From JBNNGK01 sp050268245 (GTDB lineage Bacteria > Pseudomonadota > Gammaproteobacteria > Enterobacterales > Enterobacteriaceae), in contig NZ_JBNNGK010000028.1 in assembly GCF_050268245.1 (NCBI RefSeq), positions 1-25,700 on the forward strand: a DNA stretch of 25,700 bases. The letters are read 5' to 3'. Of this stretch, positions 1 through 7,475 are shown in pieces. The position numbers and the translations under genes are program-made. Under the pieces are notes generated by a model. It was not told where the DNA came from. It worked only from the letters and a program-made list of their open reading frames with translations, and did not search any database. Each line of letters begins with the position of its first letter. Position 1 is the first letter of the stretch.

Positions 1-39
1 GTGAGTTACGCGCCGAAGCTTGTTAACTCGAGGTGGCGT

Positions 40-67
40 ATATTACGCTTTCCTCTTTCAGAGTCAA
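40..67 (-). promoter_or_regulatory. rRNA operon promoter P2 (reads left out of the window)
   Basis: On the minus strand there is a -35 TTGACT (62-67), a 16-bp spacer and a -10 TAATAT (40-45). It lies about 105 bp downstream of P1, the spacing known for tandem rrn promoters. The DNA after it (about 1-39) would be rRNA leader. The 16S gene itself is beyond the left edge. P1 upstream and the neighbouring yrdA, which follows rrnD in E. coli, support the call. Confidence 0.85.
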
Positions 68-137
68 TCCATTTTTTCAGGATTTTTTCTCTTTCGTCCC
101 GGCCGCTTTGTGAAGTGAATCACTTGCGCCGTGTCGA

Positions 138-195
138 TGGAGGCGCATTATAGGGATCCGCGTTTTTTACACAACCCCTTTTTTGATCTTTTCTC
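138..195 (-). promoter_or_regulatory. rRNA operon promoter P1 with A-rich UP element
   Basis: On the minus strand there is a -35 TTGTGT (169-174), a 16-bp spacer and a perfect -10 TATAAT (147-152). A GC-rich discriminator GCGCCTCC follows (139-146), the feature that makes rrn P1 sensitive to ppGpp and initiating NTP levels. The expected start is near 138. Upstream of the -35 (about 175-195) the strand is A-rich, as an UP element for alpha-CTD should be. I did not find a convincing Fis site at the usual position near -71; a weak match lies at 276-290. Confidence 0.9.
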
Positions 196-277
196 ATCGC
201 TTGCACACTTTTCCATCCTTCTGGGTGGATCTTAGGCGATCTTGGGCATTTTGAGCCAGATCTGCCGCGGCGACTGG

Positions 278-305
278 TTGTAATTTCATCTCCAACGTCT
301 AGTAT
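278..305 (+). promoter_or_regulatory. candidate yrdA promoter
   Basis: A -35-like TTGTAA (278-283) and a -10-like TAGTAT (300-305) are separated by 16 bp. They end 35 bp before the yrdA start. Both hexamers are imperfect, so this is a position guess. The rest of 196-340 holds no gene and is the divergent spacer between yrdA and the rrn promoters. Confidence 0.35.
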
Positions 306-340
306 TGCCGATAATTATGATCCTGCCGTGAGGCTAAACT

Positions 341-883
341 ATGTCTGATGTTATTCGTTCTTATCTTCATTACACCCCACAGCTCGGTCAGCGTGTGATG
401 ATCGACGCCTCCAGCGTAGTGATCGGCAACGTAGAGTTAGCCGATGACGTAAGTATCTGGCCACTGGTGTCCATCCGTGGAGATGTTAACGCCGTCAAAA
501 TTGGCGCACGCAGCAATATCCAAGACGGTAGCGTGCTACACGTTACCCATCAGTCAAAACATAATCCGCAAGGTTATCCGTTACTCATTGGTGACGACGT
601 GACGGTCGGACATAAAGCCATGCTGCACGGCTGTACAATCGGCAATCGCGTCTTAGTGGGAATGGGATCAATATTGCTTGATGGCGCAGTCATCGAAAAT
701 GATGTGATGATTGGAGCGGGTAGCCTGGTGGCACCCGGCAAGCTCTTGGAAAGTGGCTACTTATATATGGGCAGCCCAGCGCGACAAGTGCGGCCATTAA
801 CACCGAACGAAATTGAAGGATTACTTTATTCTTCCAATAACTATGTACGCTGGAAAGACGAATACCTGTCCGAGGATATTTAA
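341..883 (+). CDS. yrdA: gamma-carbonic-anhydrase-like hexapeptide-repeat protein YrdA
   Basis: This 180-aa protein has the left-handed beta-helix hexapeptide pattern along about residues 15-135. Likely metal ligands are H67, H91 and H96. R46 and D48 (motif RGD) and Q61 sit at positions conserved in gamma carbonic anhydrases. The family is trimeric, zinc-binding and cytosolic; whether YrdA itself hydrates CO2 is unsettled. Length is close to E. coli YrdA. A GAGG ribosome site lies 7 nt before the ATG. It is single, divergent from the rrn promoters and convergent with aroE. In E. coli yrdB lies between yrdA and aroE; here it is missing. Confidence 0.93.
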   Translation: MSDVIRSYLHYTPQLGQRVMIDASSVVIGNVELADDVSIWPLVSIRGDVNAVKIGARSNIQDGSVLHVTHQSKHNPQGYPLLIGDDVTVGHKAMLHGCTIGNRVLVGMGSILLDGAVIENDVMIGAGSLVAPGKLLESGYLYMGSPARQVRPLTPNEIEGLLYSSNNYVRWKDEYLSEDI

Positions 884-890
884 CGTCGCT

Positions 891-912
891 CCCGTTCCTT
901 TACAGGAACGGG
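891..912. terminator. hairpin between convergent yrdA and aroE
   Basis: A perfect 9-bp stem (891-899 with 904-912) closes a TTAC loop in the 34-bp gap between the two stop codons. The following bases on the plus strand are only moderately T-rich. It probably terminates both transcripts, but the weak U-tract leaves some doubt. Confidence 0.6.
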
Positions 913-918
913 TTGTTC

Positions 919-1737
919 CTAACTGGCTAATTCTTTACGTAACTGCTGTAGCACTGGTTCAATATGCGGCATTACACTGTGCCAAAGAAGGAATGCATGG
1001 GCAGCCTGCCCCACGAGCATTCCCAAACCATCGGCAAACTGTGTTGCTCCCCGCTGTTGCGCCCAAGCTAAAAATGGTGTCAAACCTTGTTGATAGAACA
1101 TGTCATAACAACGTGTTTGCGATGTCACTATGTTAGCTGGCAAAGCAGGCACCTCACCATTAAGCCCCGACGCCGTCGCGTTAATCACCAAATCAACATG
1201 CTGACGATCAAGCTGCTCCATAGATAGTGCCGCAACCTTACCGTGATGTTGGAAGGCCTGTGCTAACTCCTGGGCTCGACTGAAGGTGCGATTAGTGATC
1301 ACAACCTCACAACCATATGAAAGCAAAGGTAAGACCACGCCTCGCGCAGCCCCCCCGGCTCCCACGAGTAAAATACGATCGCCAGTTTTGATCAATTGCT
1401 GACGTTCTAAATCAGTCAATAAACCGATACCGTCGGTATTATCCCCTAGCAACTTTCCATCATTCTGACACTTCAAGGTATTTACTGCACCTGCGATCTC
1501 CGCGCGCTCACTCCGCTCATCAGCCAACTGGAAAGCTTGTTCCTTAAAGGGTACGGTGACATTGGCACCTAGGCCACCTGAATCAATAAATGCCCTGAGA
1601 CTCTCAGCAAAACCATCAAACGGAGCCAGAACCGCGCCATAAGAATGTTCTATGCCCGTCTGTTCAGCAAATAACGCATGGATGCGTGGCGACTTACTGT
1701 GCGCAATGGGATGACCAAATACCGCAAACTTATCCAT
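919..1737 (-). CDS. aroE: shikimate 5-dehydrogenase (NADP+)
   Basis: AroE reduces 3-dehydroshikimate to shikimate with NADPH in cytosolic aromatic amino acid synthesis. The product is 272 aa, the E. coli AroE length, when started at the ATG ending at 1737. An AGGAGA ribosome site lies 8 nt upstream; the longer open frame reads into tsaC and is not used. Visible motifs are SKSP (14-17) for substrate binding, catalytic K65 in NVTVPFK, D102 in DNTDG, the dinucleotide loop GAGGAARG (126-133) and NRT (149-151), which contacts the NADP phosphate. It is the last gene of the dprA-smg-yrdD-tsaC-aroE cluster, 11 bp after tsaC. Confidence 0.98.
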   Translation of the reverse strand: MDKFAVFGHPIAHSKSPRIHALFAEQTGIEHSYGAVLAPFDGFAESLRAFIDSGGLGANVTVPFKEQAFQLADERSERAEIAGAVNTLKCQNDGKLLGDNTDGIGLLTDLERQQLIKTGDRILLVGAGGAARGVVLPLLSYGCEVVITNRTFSRAQELAQAFQHHGKVAALSMEQLDRQHVDLVINATASGLNGEVPALPANIVTSQTRCYDMFYQQGLTPFLAWAQQRGATQFADGLGMLVGQAAHAFLLWHSVMPHIEPVLQQLRKELAS

Positions 1738-1748
1738 GCTTCTGTCTC

Positions 1749-2306
1749 CTATCCCTGACGGATTTGTTCGCCCGTTAAGGCATCTCTGATTTCTGAAGGA
1801 TTCTGTCGTCCACCAACATTGCCGGATAACACGGGGAAATGCTCGCCAAACTGTTGCATAACTTCTCGAGCAGTGCGGCACGGCGGTTGACCACTCAGAT
1901 TGGCGCTAGTAGAGACCAACGGTTTACCAAATTCACGGCAAAGTTGCTGAACCAAAGGGTGATCGCTAACGCGCACAGCCAACGATGAAAAGCGACCAGT
2001 AAGCAAGCGTGTGGTCGTCGCTTTAGCAGGGATCACCCAAGTGACTGGCCCTGGCCAACTGGCAAATATTGCAGTACGTTGTGGCTCACTGAGTTGGCTC
2101 TCATCAATATAGGGCAGTAATTGCGCGTAATCAGCAGCAATCAGGATCAACCCTTTCTCCCAAGGACGTTGTTTTAATGCCAATAGCTCGTTAAGCGCCT
2201 GCTCACTGTCTGGATCGCAACCCAAACCAAAAACGGCTTCGGTAGGATAGGCGATAACCCGCTGATTATTCAGCGCTGTAATAATTGAGGTGAATTCTAA
2301 GCTCAT
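1749..2306 (-). CDS. tsaC: L-threonylcarbamoyladenylate synthase TsaC
   Basis: TsaC makes threonylcarbamoyl-AMP from threonine, bicarbonate and ATP. This is the first step of the t6A37 modification in tRNAs that read ANN codons. The 185-aa call starts at the ATG at 2306, giving an N-terminus shortly before the conserved VIAYPTEAVFGLGCDPDS block; the E. coli protein is 190 aa. Other family blocks are LKQRP, WPGPVTWV, SLAVRVSDHP and the near C-terminal STSANLSG. No strong ribosome site precedes this ATG, so the exact start is less sure than the identity. It begins 7 bp after the yrdD stop, which suggests coupled translation. Confidence 0.95.
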   Translation of the reverse strand: MSLEFTSIITALNNQRVIAYPTEAVFGLGCDPDSEQALNELLALKQRPWEKGLILIAADYAQLLPYIDESQLSEPQRTAIFASWPGPVTWVIPAKATTTRLLTGRFSSLAVRVSDHPLVQQLCREFGKPLVSTSANLSGQPPCRTAREVMQQFGEHFPVLSGNVGGRQNPSEIRDALTGEQIRQG

Positions 2307-2313
2307 GATGTCG

Positions 2314-2859
2314 TTATTCTGTAGTTGCGACGGGTTTTCCGCATAATTTACTTGCGCAGCAGAGGCGCGGCCCCTTTGCCGTACGCTTTTCCATAAGCAG
2401 CGGATAATGGCAGTACGCACATTCACCGGCGACAGGTTTTATATTCAGGGCAAACTGACATTCGGGATAACGATCGCAGGAATGAAACACCTTACCGTAG
2501 CGCGTTTTGCGTTGCAGCAGTTTGCCTTGGTTACATTGCGGACAAGTGATGCTGGTTTCATCCGGTTTATCAATCACTTCGATGTGATCGCATTCGGGAT
2601 AATTATTGCACCCAATAAACATGCCATACCGCCCTTGGCGTAGCACCAAGGTGGCCTGGCATTTAGGGCAGGTTTGCCCTTCCAAGACTTTAACAATATG
2701 CCCATCCGCCTGAGCCTTCAGCGGGCGAACATATTGGCAGTCAGGATAATGTGAGCAGCCGAAGAAAGGGCCATGGCGACCACTACGGATCACCAACTCG
2801 GCCCCGCACTCCGGGCAGGGCTCATTTTGCCTAGCAGCAAAAATCGCTGTTTTTGTCAT
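2314..2859 (-). CDS. yrdD: zinc-ribbon protein related to the topoisomerase I C-terminus
   Basis: The protein is 181 aa and consists almost entirely of cysteine-rich zinc ribbons. Three clear units run CPEC...CSHYPDC, CPKC...CNNYPEC and CPQC...CDRYPEC. A fourth, diverged unit runs CAYC...C...C. This matches E. coli YrdD and the zinc ribbons at the end of TopA, which bind single-stranded DNA. No catalytic topoisomerase domain is present, so a nucleic-acid-binding role is inferred and the real job is unknown. It sits between smg and tsaC in the same leftward cluster. Confidence 0.93.
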   Translation of the reverse strand: MTKTAIFAARQNEPCPECGAELVIRSGRHGPFFGCSHYPDCQYVRPLKAQADGHIVKVLEGQTCPKCQATLVLRQGRYGMFIGCNNYPECDHIEVIDKPDETSITCPQCNQGKLLQRKTRYGKVFHSCDRYPECQFALNIKPVAGECAYCHYPLLMEKRTAKGPRLCCASKLCGKPVATTE

Positions 2860-2884
2860 AGCGTCTTCTATGGATGTTATCGGC

Positions 2885-3358
2885 TCAGTGCAGATAACCT
2901 TCGTTTACTTCAAACAACAGTTCTTCCATTTGCTGATAGGCGCTTTCATATCCGGGAATATTAAATAACACCATCAGCACAACCCATTTCAGATCTTCGA
3001 GATCGAATTCTGTGTTATCCAGAGCGATAACCCGATCGATAACCATTTCACGGGTTTCGAGGTTCAATACCTGAATCTGTTCAAGGAACAGGAGAAAACC
3101 ACGGCAACTTGCATCTAAACGTACATTTTCTTCTTCAGTGTAGATACGCATGGCCAACGGATCGGCATCCATGAAATAGGGTGCGTTCTCACCTTCCTGC
3201 AGTTCTGCAAGTTTTTCAAGCCAATTCAACGCGTTGTAGATATCCTCACGATGAAACCCCGCCTCAGCGAGATCATCTGTCAGTGTATCCTGATCGACAC
3301 GTATCTCTGGTTCATTGTGAATATAAGTTTCAAATAAGTACATGAGTACGTCGAACAT
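2885..3358 (-). CDS. smg: Smg family protein (DUF494)
   Basis: The product is 157 aa, the same length as E. coli Smg, with the family start MFDVLMYLFETYI. It is rich in acidic residues and appears all-helical, with no signal peptide and no membrane segment. Function is not established. Its start lies 29 bp inside the 3' end of dprA in another frame, so the two are probably translated from one message. It is followed after 26 bp by yrdD. Conservation beside dprA is the main clue to a role. Confidence 0.94.
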   Translation of the reverse strand: MFDVLMYLFETYIHNEPEIRVDQDTLTDDLAEAGFHREDIYNALNWLEKLAELQEGENAPYFMDADPLAMRIYTEEENVRLDASCRGFLLFLEQIQVLNLETREMVIDRVIALDNTEFDLEDLKWVVLMVLFNIPGYESAYQQMEELLFEVNEGYLH

Positions 3359-4451
3359 GGCTTGCCCTCCTTATTCGGACATAGCCGCCGGGTACAGCTG
3401 CGATCCATCCTGCTAACTCCAGTTCAAGTAATTTGATTACTATATCTGGCACAGGTTGGCCGGCACGTTCAGCGACGACGTCGACAGGTGTCACCTCATC
3501 TCCTACGTTAGCCAACACATCAGCAAATGGCAATTCAACTTCGACTTCTGGAGCAGAAATAGTGGTTTTTTCGTCCATAACCAACCATTGGAGAGCACTT
3601 CCGAGCTGTTCGGCTATGTCTTTCGGCTCAGTAACCAGATATGCCCCTTGCTGGATCAGCCAGTGTGTCCCTTCACTCATCGGATTACCCAAGGCACCTG
3701 GCAAAGCAAAAACCTCACGCCCCTGCTCCAAAGCTAAGCGCGCAGTAATGAGTGAGCCACTACGCAATGATGCTTCGACGACTAATACCCCAAGACTTAA
3801 CCCACTAATAATTCGATTTCGGCGCGGGAAGTGCTCTCGCAACGGTAACGCGGTGACTAAATACTCAGAAACTAACGCACCATTCTGCTCAACGATTTGT
3901 GCAGCTAAATAGCGATGTCGGCGTGGATAGACATTACTCAACCCACTGCCCAACACCGCAATTGTCGTTCCTTGCGCTTCAAGCGTAGCCCGATGGCAAA
4001 TACCATCAATACCCATTGCCAGACCACTGGTGACTGCATAGCCGCAATGTACTAACTCACTAGAGAAATACGCCCCCCAACGCTCACCGTAGTGGCTAAA
4101 TTGGCGGCTGCCGACTATGGCGATTTGCGGTAATTGCAACGCTTCAGGATTACCGGCAACCAACAATAAGAATGGTGCATCAATAAGTTGTGTAAGGCGT
4201 GGCGGATATCCCGGAGTACCAAAAATCAGCATGCTATGATCGGGATGTTCTAGCCAAGCTAACGTAGTCGCTACATAGCGTGCTTCCAACTGACTAAATT
4301 GCTTGCACTGTTTGGTATTCAGGTCCAGTGAACGCAATACGGTATAAGGCTCGCGGCCATCCGTTACAAGTTGTCGAAACACGTCACCCATAGCCTGAAC
4401 GTTGAGCCCCGACACCGCATGCAACCGTAACCCCATTTCCTCCGGCGTCAT
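3330..4451 (-). CDS. dprA: DNA processing protein DprA (Smf)
   Basis: DprA binds single-stranded DNA and loads RecA, best known in natural transformation. In enterics the role is less clear. The 373-aa call starts at the ATG at 4451, preceded by AAGGGA at 7 nt, and aligns with the 374-aa E. coli protein; an upstream ATG would add 15 unsupported residues. The Rossmann-like core shows IAIVGSR, GLAMGIDGICH, AVLGSGLSNVYPRRH, FPRRNRIISG and VVEASLRSGS. A C-terminal winged-helix-like domain follows (about 300-370, TPVDVVAERAGQPV). It heads the leftward cluster and overlaps smg by 29 bp. Confidence 0.96.
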   Translation of the reverse strand: MTPEEMGLRLHAVSGLNVQAMGDVFRQLVTDGREPYTVLRSLDLNTKQCKQFSQLEARYVATTLAWLEHPDHSMLIFGTPGYPPRLTQLIDAPFLLLVAGNPEALQLPQIAIVGSRQFSHYGERWGAYFSSELVHCGYAVTSGLAMGIDGICHRATLEAQGTTIAVLGSGLSNVYPRRHRYLAAQIVEQNGALVSEYLVTALPLREHFPRRNRIISGLSLGVLVVEASLRSGSLITARLALEQGREVFALPGALGNPMSEGTHWLIQQGAYLVTEPKDIAEQLGSALQWLVMDEKTTISAPEVEVELPFADVLANVGDEVTPVDVVAERAGQPVPDIVIKLLELELAGWIAAVPGGYVRIRRASHVRRTHVLI

Positions 4452-4509
4452 CACGCATTCCCTTACTGTTAACGTAGGCATTACAAATCTGTGCAATTGG
4501 TAGACGATG

Positions 4510-4539
4510 CTGTCAATCAGGGCGGGAAATGTCTAGAAT
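4510..4539 (+). promoter_or_regulatory. candidate def-fmt operon promoter
   Basis: CTGTCA (4510-4515), an 18-bp spacer and TAGAAT (4534-4539) lie 45 bp before def, in the 133-bp divergent spacer with dprA. Each hexamer fits the sigma70 consensus at four or five of six bases. The minus strand of the same spacer contains a TTGACA (4511-4516), but I could not pair it with a good -10 for dprA. Confidence 0.4.
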
Positions 4540-4584
4540 AGAAGTTAAACTTTCTCCATCACTCGGATACAGATCTAAAGATAT

Positions 4585-5094
4585 ATGTCAGTCTTGCAGG
4601 TATTACATTTCCCAGATGAGCGGTTGCGCAAAGTTGCAGCCCCGGTAAAAGAAGTCAATGCAGATATCCAGCGCATCGTGGATGATATGTTTGAAACCAT
4701 GTACGCAGAGGAAGGCATTGGTCTGGCCGCGACACAGGTGGATATTCATCAACGTATTATCGTTATTGACGTTTCCGAAAACCGCGATCAGCGCTTAGTG
4801 TTGATTAATCCAGAACTATTGGAAAAAAGCGGCGAAACCGGTATTGAAGAAGGGTGTCTTTCCATCCCGGAACAACGAGCCCTGGTTCCGCGTGCCGAAA
4901 AGGTAAAAATTCGCGCGTTGGATTACAATGGCCAATCCTTCGAACTAGCAGCAGACGATCTGTTGGCCATTTGTATCCAGCACGAAATGGATCACTTGGT
5001 CGGCAAGCTGTTTGTCGATTATTTGTCGCCGTTGAAACGTCAGCGTATTCGTCAGAAACTGGAAAAAATGGCTAAGCTACAAGCGCGAGCCTAA
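4585..5094 (+). CDS. def: peptide deformylase
   Basis: Def removes the N-formyl group from nascent proteins at the ribosome exit, using Fe2+ at the active site. At 169 aa it is full length. All three motifs are intact: GIGLAATQ (44-51), EGCLSIP with metal ligand C91, and HEMDH (133-137) with ligands H133 and H137 and catalytic E134. The basic helical C-terminus (LKRQRIRQKLEKMAKLQARA), which docks on ribosomal protein L22 in E. coli, is present. It leads the def-fmt-rsmB-trkA cluster and is followed after 17 bp by fmt, the enzyme that adds the same formyl group. Confidence 0.98.
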   Translation: MSVLQVLHFPDERLRKVAAPVKEVNADIQRIVDDMFETMYAEEGIGLAATQVDIHQRIIVIDVSENRDQRLVLINPELLEKSGETGIEEGCLSIPEQRALVPRAEKVKIRALDYNGQSFELAADDLLAICIQHEMDHLVGKLFVDYLSPLKRQRIRQKLEKMAKLQARA

Positions 5095-5111
5095 CTCAGC
5101 AGGGAATCAAC

Positions 5112-6059
5112 GTGTCTGACTCTTTACGCATCATTTTTGCCGGGACACCAGACTTCGCAGCGCGCCATCTTGACGCGCTGTTATCGTCTGCCCATCAGGT
5201 TGTCGGTGTGTTTACTCAGCCCGATCGCCCCGCCGGCCGTGGCAATAAACTGACGCCAAGCCCAGTCAAAGTATTGGCTGAACAACATCAGCTACCCGTT
5301 TTTCAGCCAACATCCTTGCGCCCAGAGGAAAACCAGCATCTGGTGTCAGACCTCAACGCCGACCTTATGGTCGTGGTCGCTTACGGTTTGATTCTGCCAC
5401 AAGCCGTGTTAGAGATGCCGCGCCTCGGTTGCATTAACGTCCATGGTTCGCTGCTACCGCGCTGGCGCGGCGCCGCGCCGATCCAGCGTGCCTTGTGGGC
5501 AGGTGACGATGAAACGGGTGTTACTATCATGCAGATGGATGTCGGCTTGGATACTGGCGATATAATGCACAAAATCAGTTGTCCCATCGAAGCCACCGAC
5601 ACTAGCGCTAGCCTGTATGGCAAACTGGCCGAATTGGGTCCAAAAGGTTTACTCACCACGTTGCAACAACTGGTGGAGGGGACGGTTAAGCGCGAAGTTC
5701 AAAACGAAGCACAGGTAACCTACGCGGAAAAATTGAGTAAAGAGGAAGCTCGCCTAGACTGGCGTCTTTCCGCTACGCAGCTTGAGCGTTGTATTCGTGC
5801 TTTCAATCCGTGGCCTGTCAGTTACTTTGTCGTTGACGAACAACCGATAAAGGTATGGCAAGCTAGCGCGATCACAGAAGAAAGTTGCGATGCGCAACCG
5901 GGTACTATCATTAAAGCTGATAAACAGGGCATTCAGGTCGCAACCGCAGACGGTGTTTTATGTTTGTTACAGTTACAACCTGCCGGCAAAAAACCGATGT
6001 CGGCTCAGGATTTATTGAATTCACGTCGCGAATGGTTCACCCCGGGTAACCTGCTATAA
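5112..6059 (+). CDS. fmt: methionyl-tRNA formyltransferase
   Basis: Fmt transfers a formyl group from 10-formyl-THF to Met-tRNAfMet. The 315-aa protein starts at a GTG with GGGA about 8 nt upstream and has the E. coli length. The N-terminal Rossmann domain (1-190) carries the tRNA-contacting loop around VFTQPDRPAGRG (34-44). Catalytic residues are N109, H111 (INVHGSLLPRWRG) and D147 (VGLDTGD). The C-terminal OB-like domain (about 205-315) begins near ERCIRAFNPWP. It is co-directional and nearly contiguous with def, so formylation and deformylation are co-expressed. Confidence 0.98.
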   Translation: MSDSLRIIFAGTPDFAARHLDALLSSAHQVVGVFTQPDRPAGRGNKLTPSPVKVLAEQHQLPVFQPTSLRPEENQHLVSDLNADLMVVVAYGLILPQAVLEMPRLGCINVHGSLLPRWRGAAPIQRALWAGDDETGVTIMQMDVGLDTGDIMHKISCPIEATDTSASLYGKLAELGPKGLLTTLQQLVEGTVKREVQNEAQVTYAEKLSKEEARLDWRLSATQLERCIRAFNPWPVSYFVVDEQPIKVWQASAITEESCDAQPGTIIKADKQGIQVATADGVLCLLQLQPAGKKPMSAQDLLNSRREWFTPGNLL

Positions 6060-6071
6060 ACTACTTTCACT

Positions 6072-6100
6072 GCCCGGAGATATTCTGCCGGGCTGTTTTT
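6072..6100 (+). terminator. hairpin with U-tract between fmt and rsmB
   Basis: GCCCGG (6072-6077) pairs with CCGGGC (6088-6093) across a 10-nt loop, followed by TGTTTTT. It resembles an intrinsic terminator with a short stem. Because rsmB follows in the same direction with only 72 bp in between, it may act as partial attenuation rather than a full stop. Confidence 0.55.
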
Positions 6101-6131
6101 CCTTCAATGCCGATCGTCATCAGCTCAGCCT

Positions 6132-7421
6132 ATGAAAAATAACTACAATCTTCGCAGCATGGCTGCTCAAGCCATCGGCCAGGTCTTGGATAAGGGGCAG
6201 TCGCTCAGCACTATCCTACCATCATTACAGAAAAATATTTCCGACAAAGACCGCGCACTATTACAGGAGTTGTGCTTCGGTACGCTGCGAGTATTACCGC
6301 AGTTGGAATGGTGCATTCAGCAATTAATGGCCAAACCGATGGTCGGTAAACAGCGCGCACTGCACTATCTTCTAATGGTCGGTATTTACCAACTGGTATA
6401 TACCCGCATTCCCCCTCACGCGATATTGGCAGAAACGGTGAACGGTGCCGTTACGTTGAAGCGCCCGCAGTTAAAGGGGCTAATTAATGGTGTTTTACGT
6501 CAATTTCAGCGTCAACAGGATGAGTTATTGCAGCGATCGGCGAATAATGACAACCGCTATTTGCACCCGAGCTGGTTATTGAAGCGTATTCAGCACGCTT
6601 ATCCTGCTCAATGGGAACAGATTATCGACGCTAACAACCAGAAACCCCCAATGTGGCTGCGAGTGAATCGACTTCATCATACTCGTGATGAATATCACGA
6701 ATTAATGAGTCAAGCCGGTATTTTAGCCGTTCCACACGCTGAATATCGCGATGCCTTACGCTTATTAACACCGTGCGCAGTCACCGAGCTGCCTGGATTT
6801 GCAGAGGGTTGGGTTACAGTACAGGATGCTTCCGCGCAAGGTTGTGTCGATCTGCTGGATCCACAAAACGGCGAACAGATCCTGGATTTGTGCGCTGCAC
6901 CTGGTGGTAAAACCACGCATATATTAGAGGCAGCACCGAAAGCCCACGTCATGGCGGTCGATATTGACCAGCAGCGGTTGAGTCGGGTGAAAGAAAACTT
7001 ACAGCGTTTGCAATTCAATGCCGAGATCAAACAGGGTGACGGCCGTGCACCGCAGCAATGGTGCGGCGATAAGCAGTTCGATCGCATTCTGTTAGACGCA
7101 CCTTGTTCCGCCACCGGCGTAATTCGCCGTCATCCAGATATCAAATGGCTACGCCGTGATAGTGATATTGCTGATTTAGCCAATCTGCAGGCAGAAATCA
7201 TGGACGCCATCTGGCCCCATCTGAAGTCTGGTGGCGTGATGATTTACGCCACCTGTTCAATTCTTCCACAGGAAAATAATGAACAGGTCTTGGCATTTTT
7301 GCAACGCCACGCCGATGCTCAACCAGTGGAAGGCAGTGCTGCGCATCAACCCGGCAGACAGAACCTGCCTCATCCCGAGGATGGCGATGGCTTCTTTTAC
7401 GCTAAGCTAAGTAAAATGTAA
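6132..7421 (+). CDS. rsmB: 16S rRNA m5C967 methyltransferase RsmB
   Basis: RsmB (Sun/Fmu) uses S-adenosylmethionine to methylate C967 of 16S rRNA in free small subunits. At 429 aa it matches E. coli exactly. Residues about 1-140 form a NusB-like RNA-binding domain, followed by the Rossmann methyltransferase domain. The SAM-binding segment is DLCAAPGGKTTHI (252-264), with the acidic SAM contact in AVDID (275-279). The two catalytic cysteines are C325 (DAPCSATG) and C375 (ATCSIL). No obvious ribosome site precedes the ATG; the start rests on the alignment of NLRSMAAQA. It is third in the def-fmt-rsmB-trkA cluster. Confidence 0.97.
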   Translation: MKNNYNLRSMAAQAIGQVLDKGQSLSTILPSLQKNISDKDRALLQELCFGTLRVLPQLEWCIQQLMAKPMVGKQRALHYLLMVGIYQLVYTRIPPHAILAETVNGAVTLKRPQLKGLINGVLRQFQRQQDELLQRSANNDNRYLHPSWLLKRIQHAYPAQWEQIIDANNQKPPMWLRVNRLHHTRDEYHELMSQAGILAVPHAEYRDALRLLTPCAVTELPGFAEGWVTVQDASAQGCVDLLDPQNGEQILDLCAAPGGKTTHILEAAPKAHVMAVDIDQQRLSRVKENLQRLQFNAEIKQGDGRAPQQWCGDKQFDRILLDAPCSATGVIRRHPDIKWLRRDSDIADLANLQAEIMDAIWPHLKSGGVMIYATCSILPQENNEQVLAFLQRHADAQPVEGSAAHQPGRQNLPHPEDGDGFFYAKLSKM

Positions 7422-7426
7422 CTCTA

Positions 7427-7448
7427 CAGGGCGTGACTTCACGCCCTG
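7427..7448 (+). terminator. GC-rich hairpin between rsmB and trkA
   Basis: A perfect 9-bp stem (7427-7435 with 7440-7448) closes an ACTT tetraloop 6 nt after the rsmB stop. The downstream bases (GCCTTTCAG) are a poor U-tract, so it could be an RNA-stabilising hairpin or a weak attenuator rather than a terminator. Confidence 0.45.
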
Positions 7449-7475
7449 GCCTTTCAGTGTGAAACAGAGAACACG

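Noticed and set aside
276..290. Fis site upstream of rrn P1
   Set aside because: Only a loose match to the degenerate Fis consensus, and it is not at the key position near -71. Not enough to call.
4452..4496. Longer dprA with 15 extra N-terminal residues
   Set aside because: The AAGGGA ribosome site fits the ATG at 4451, and alignment with E. coli DprA begins there.
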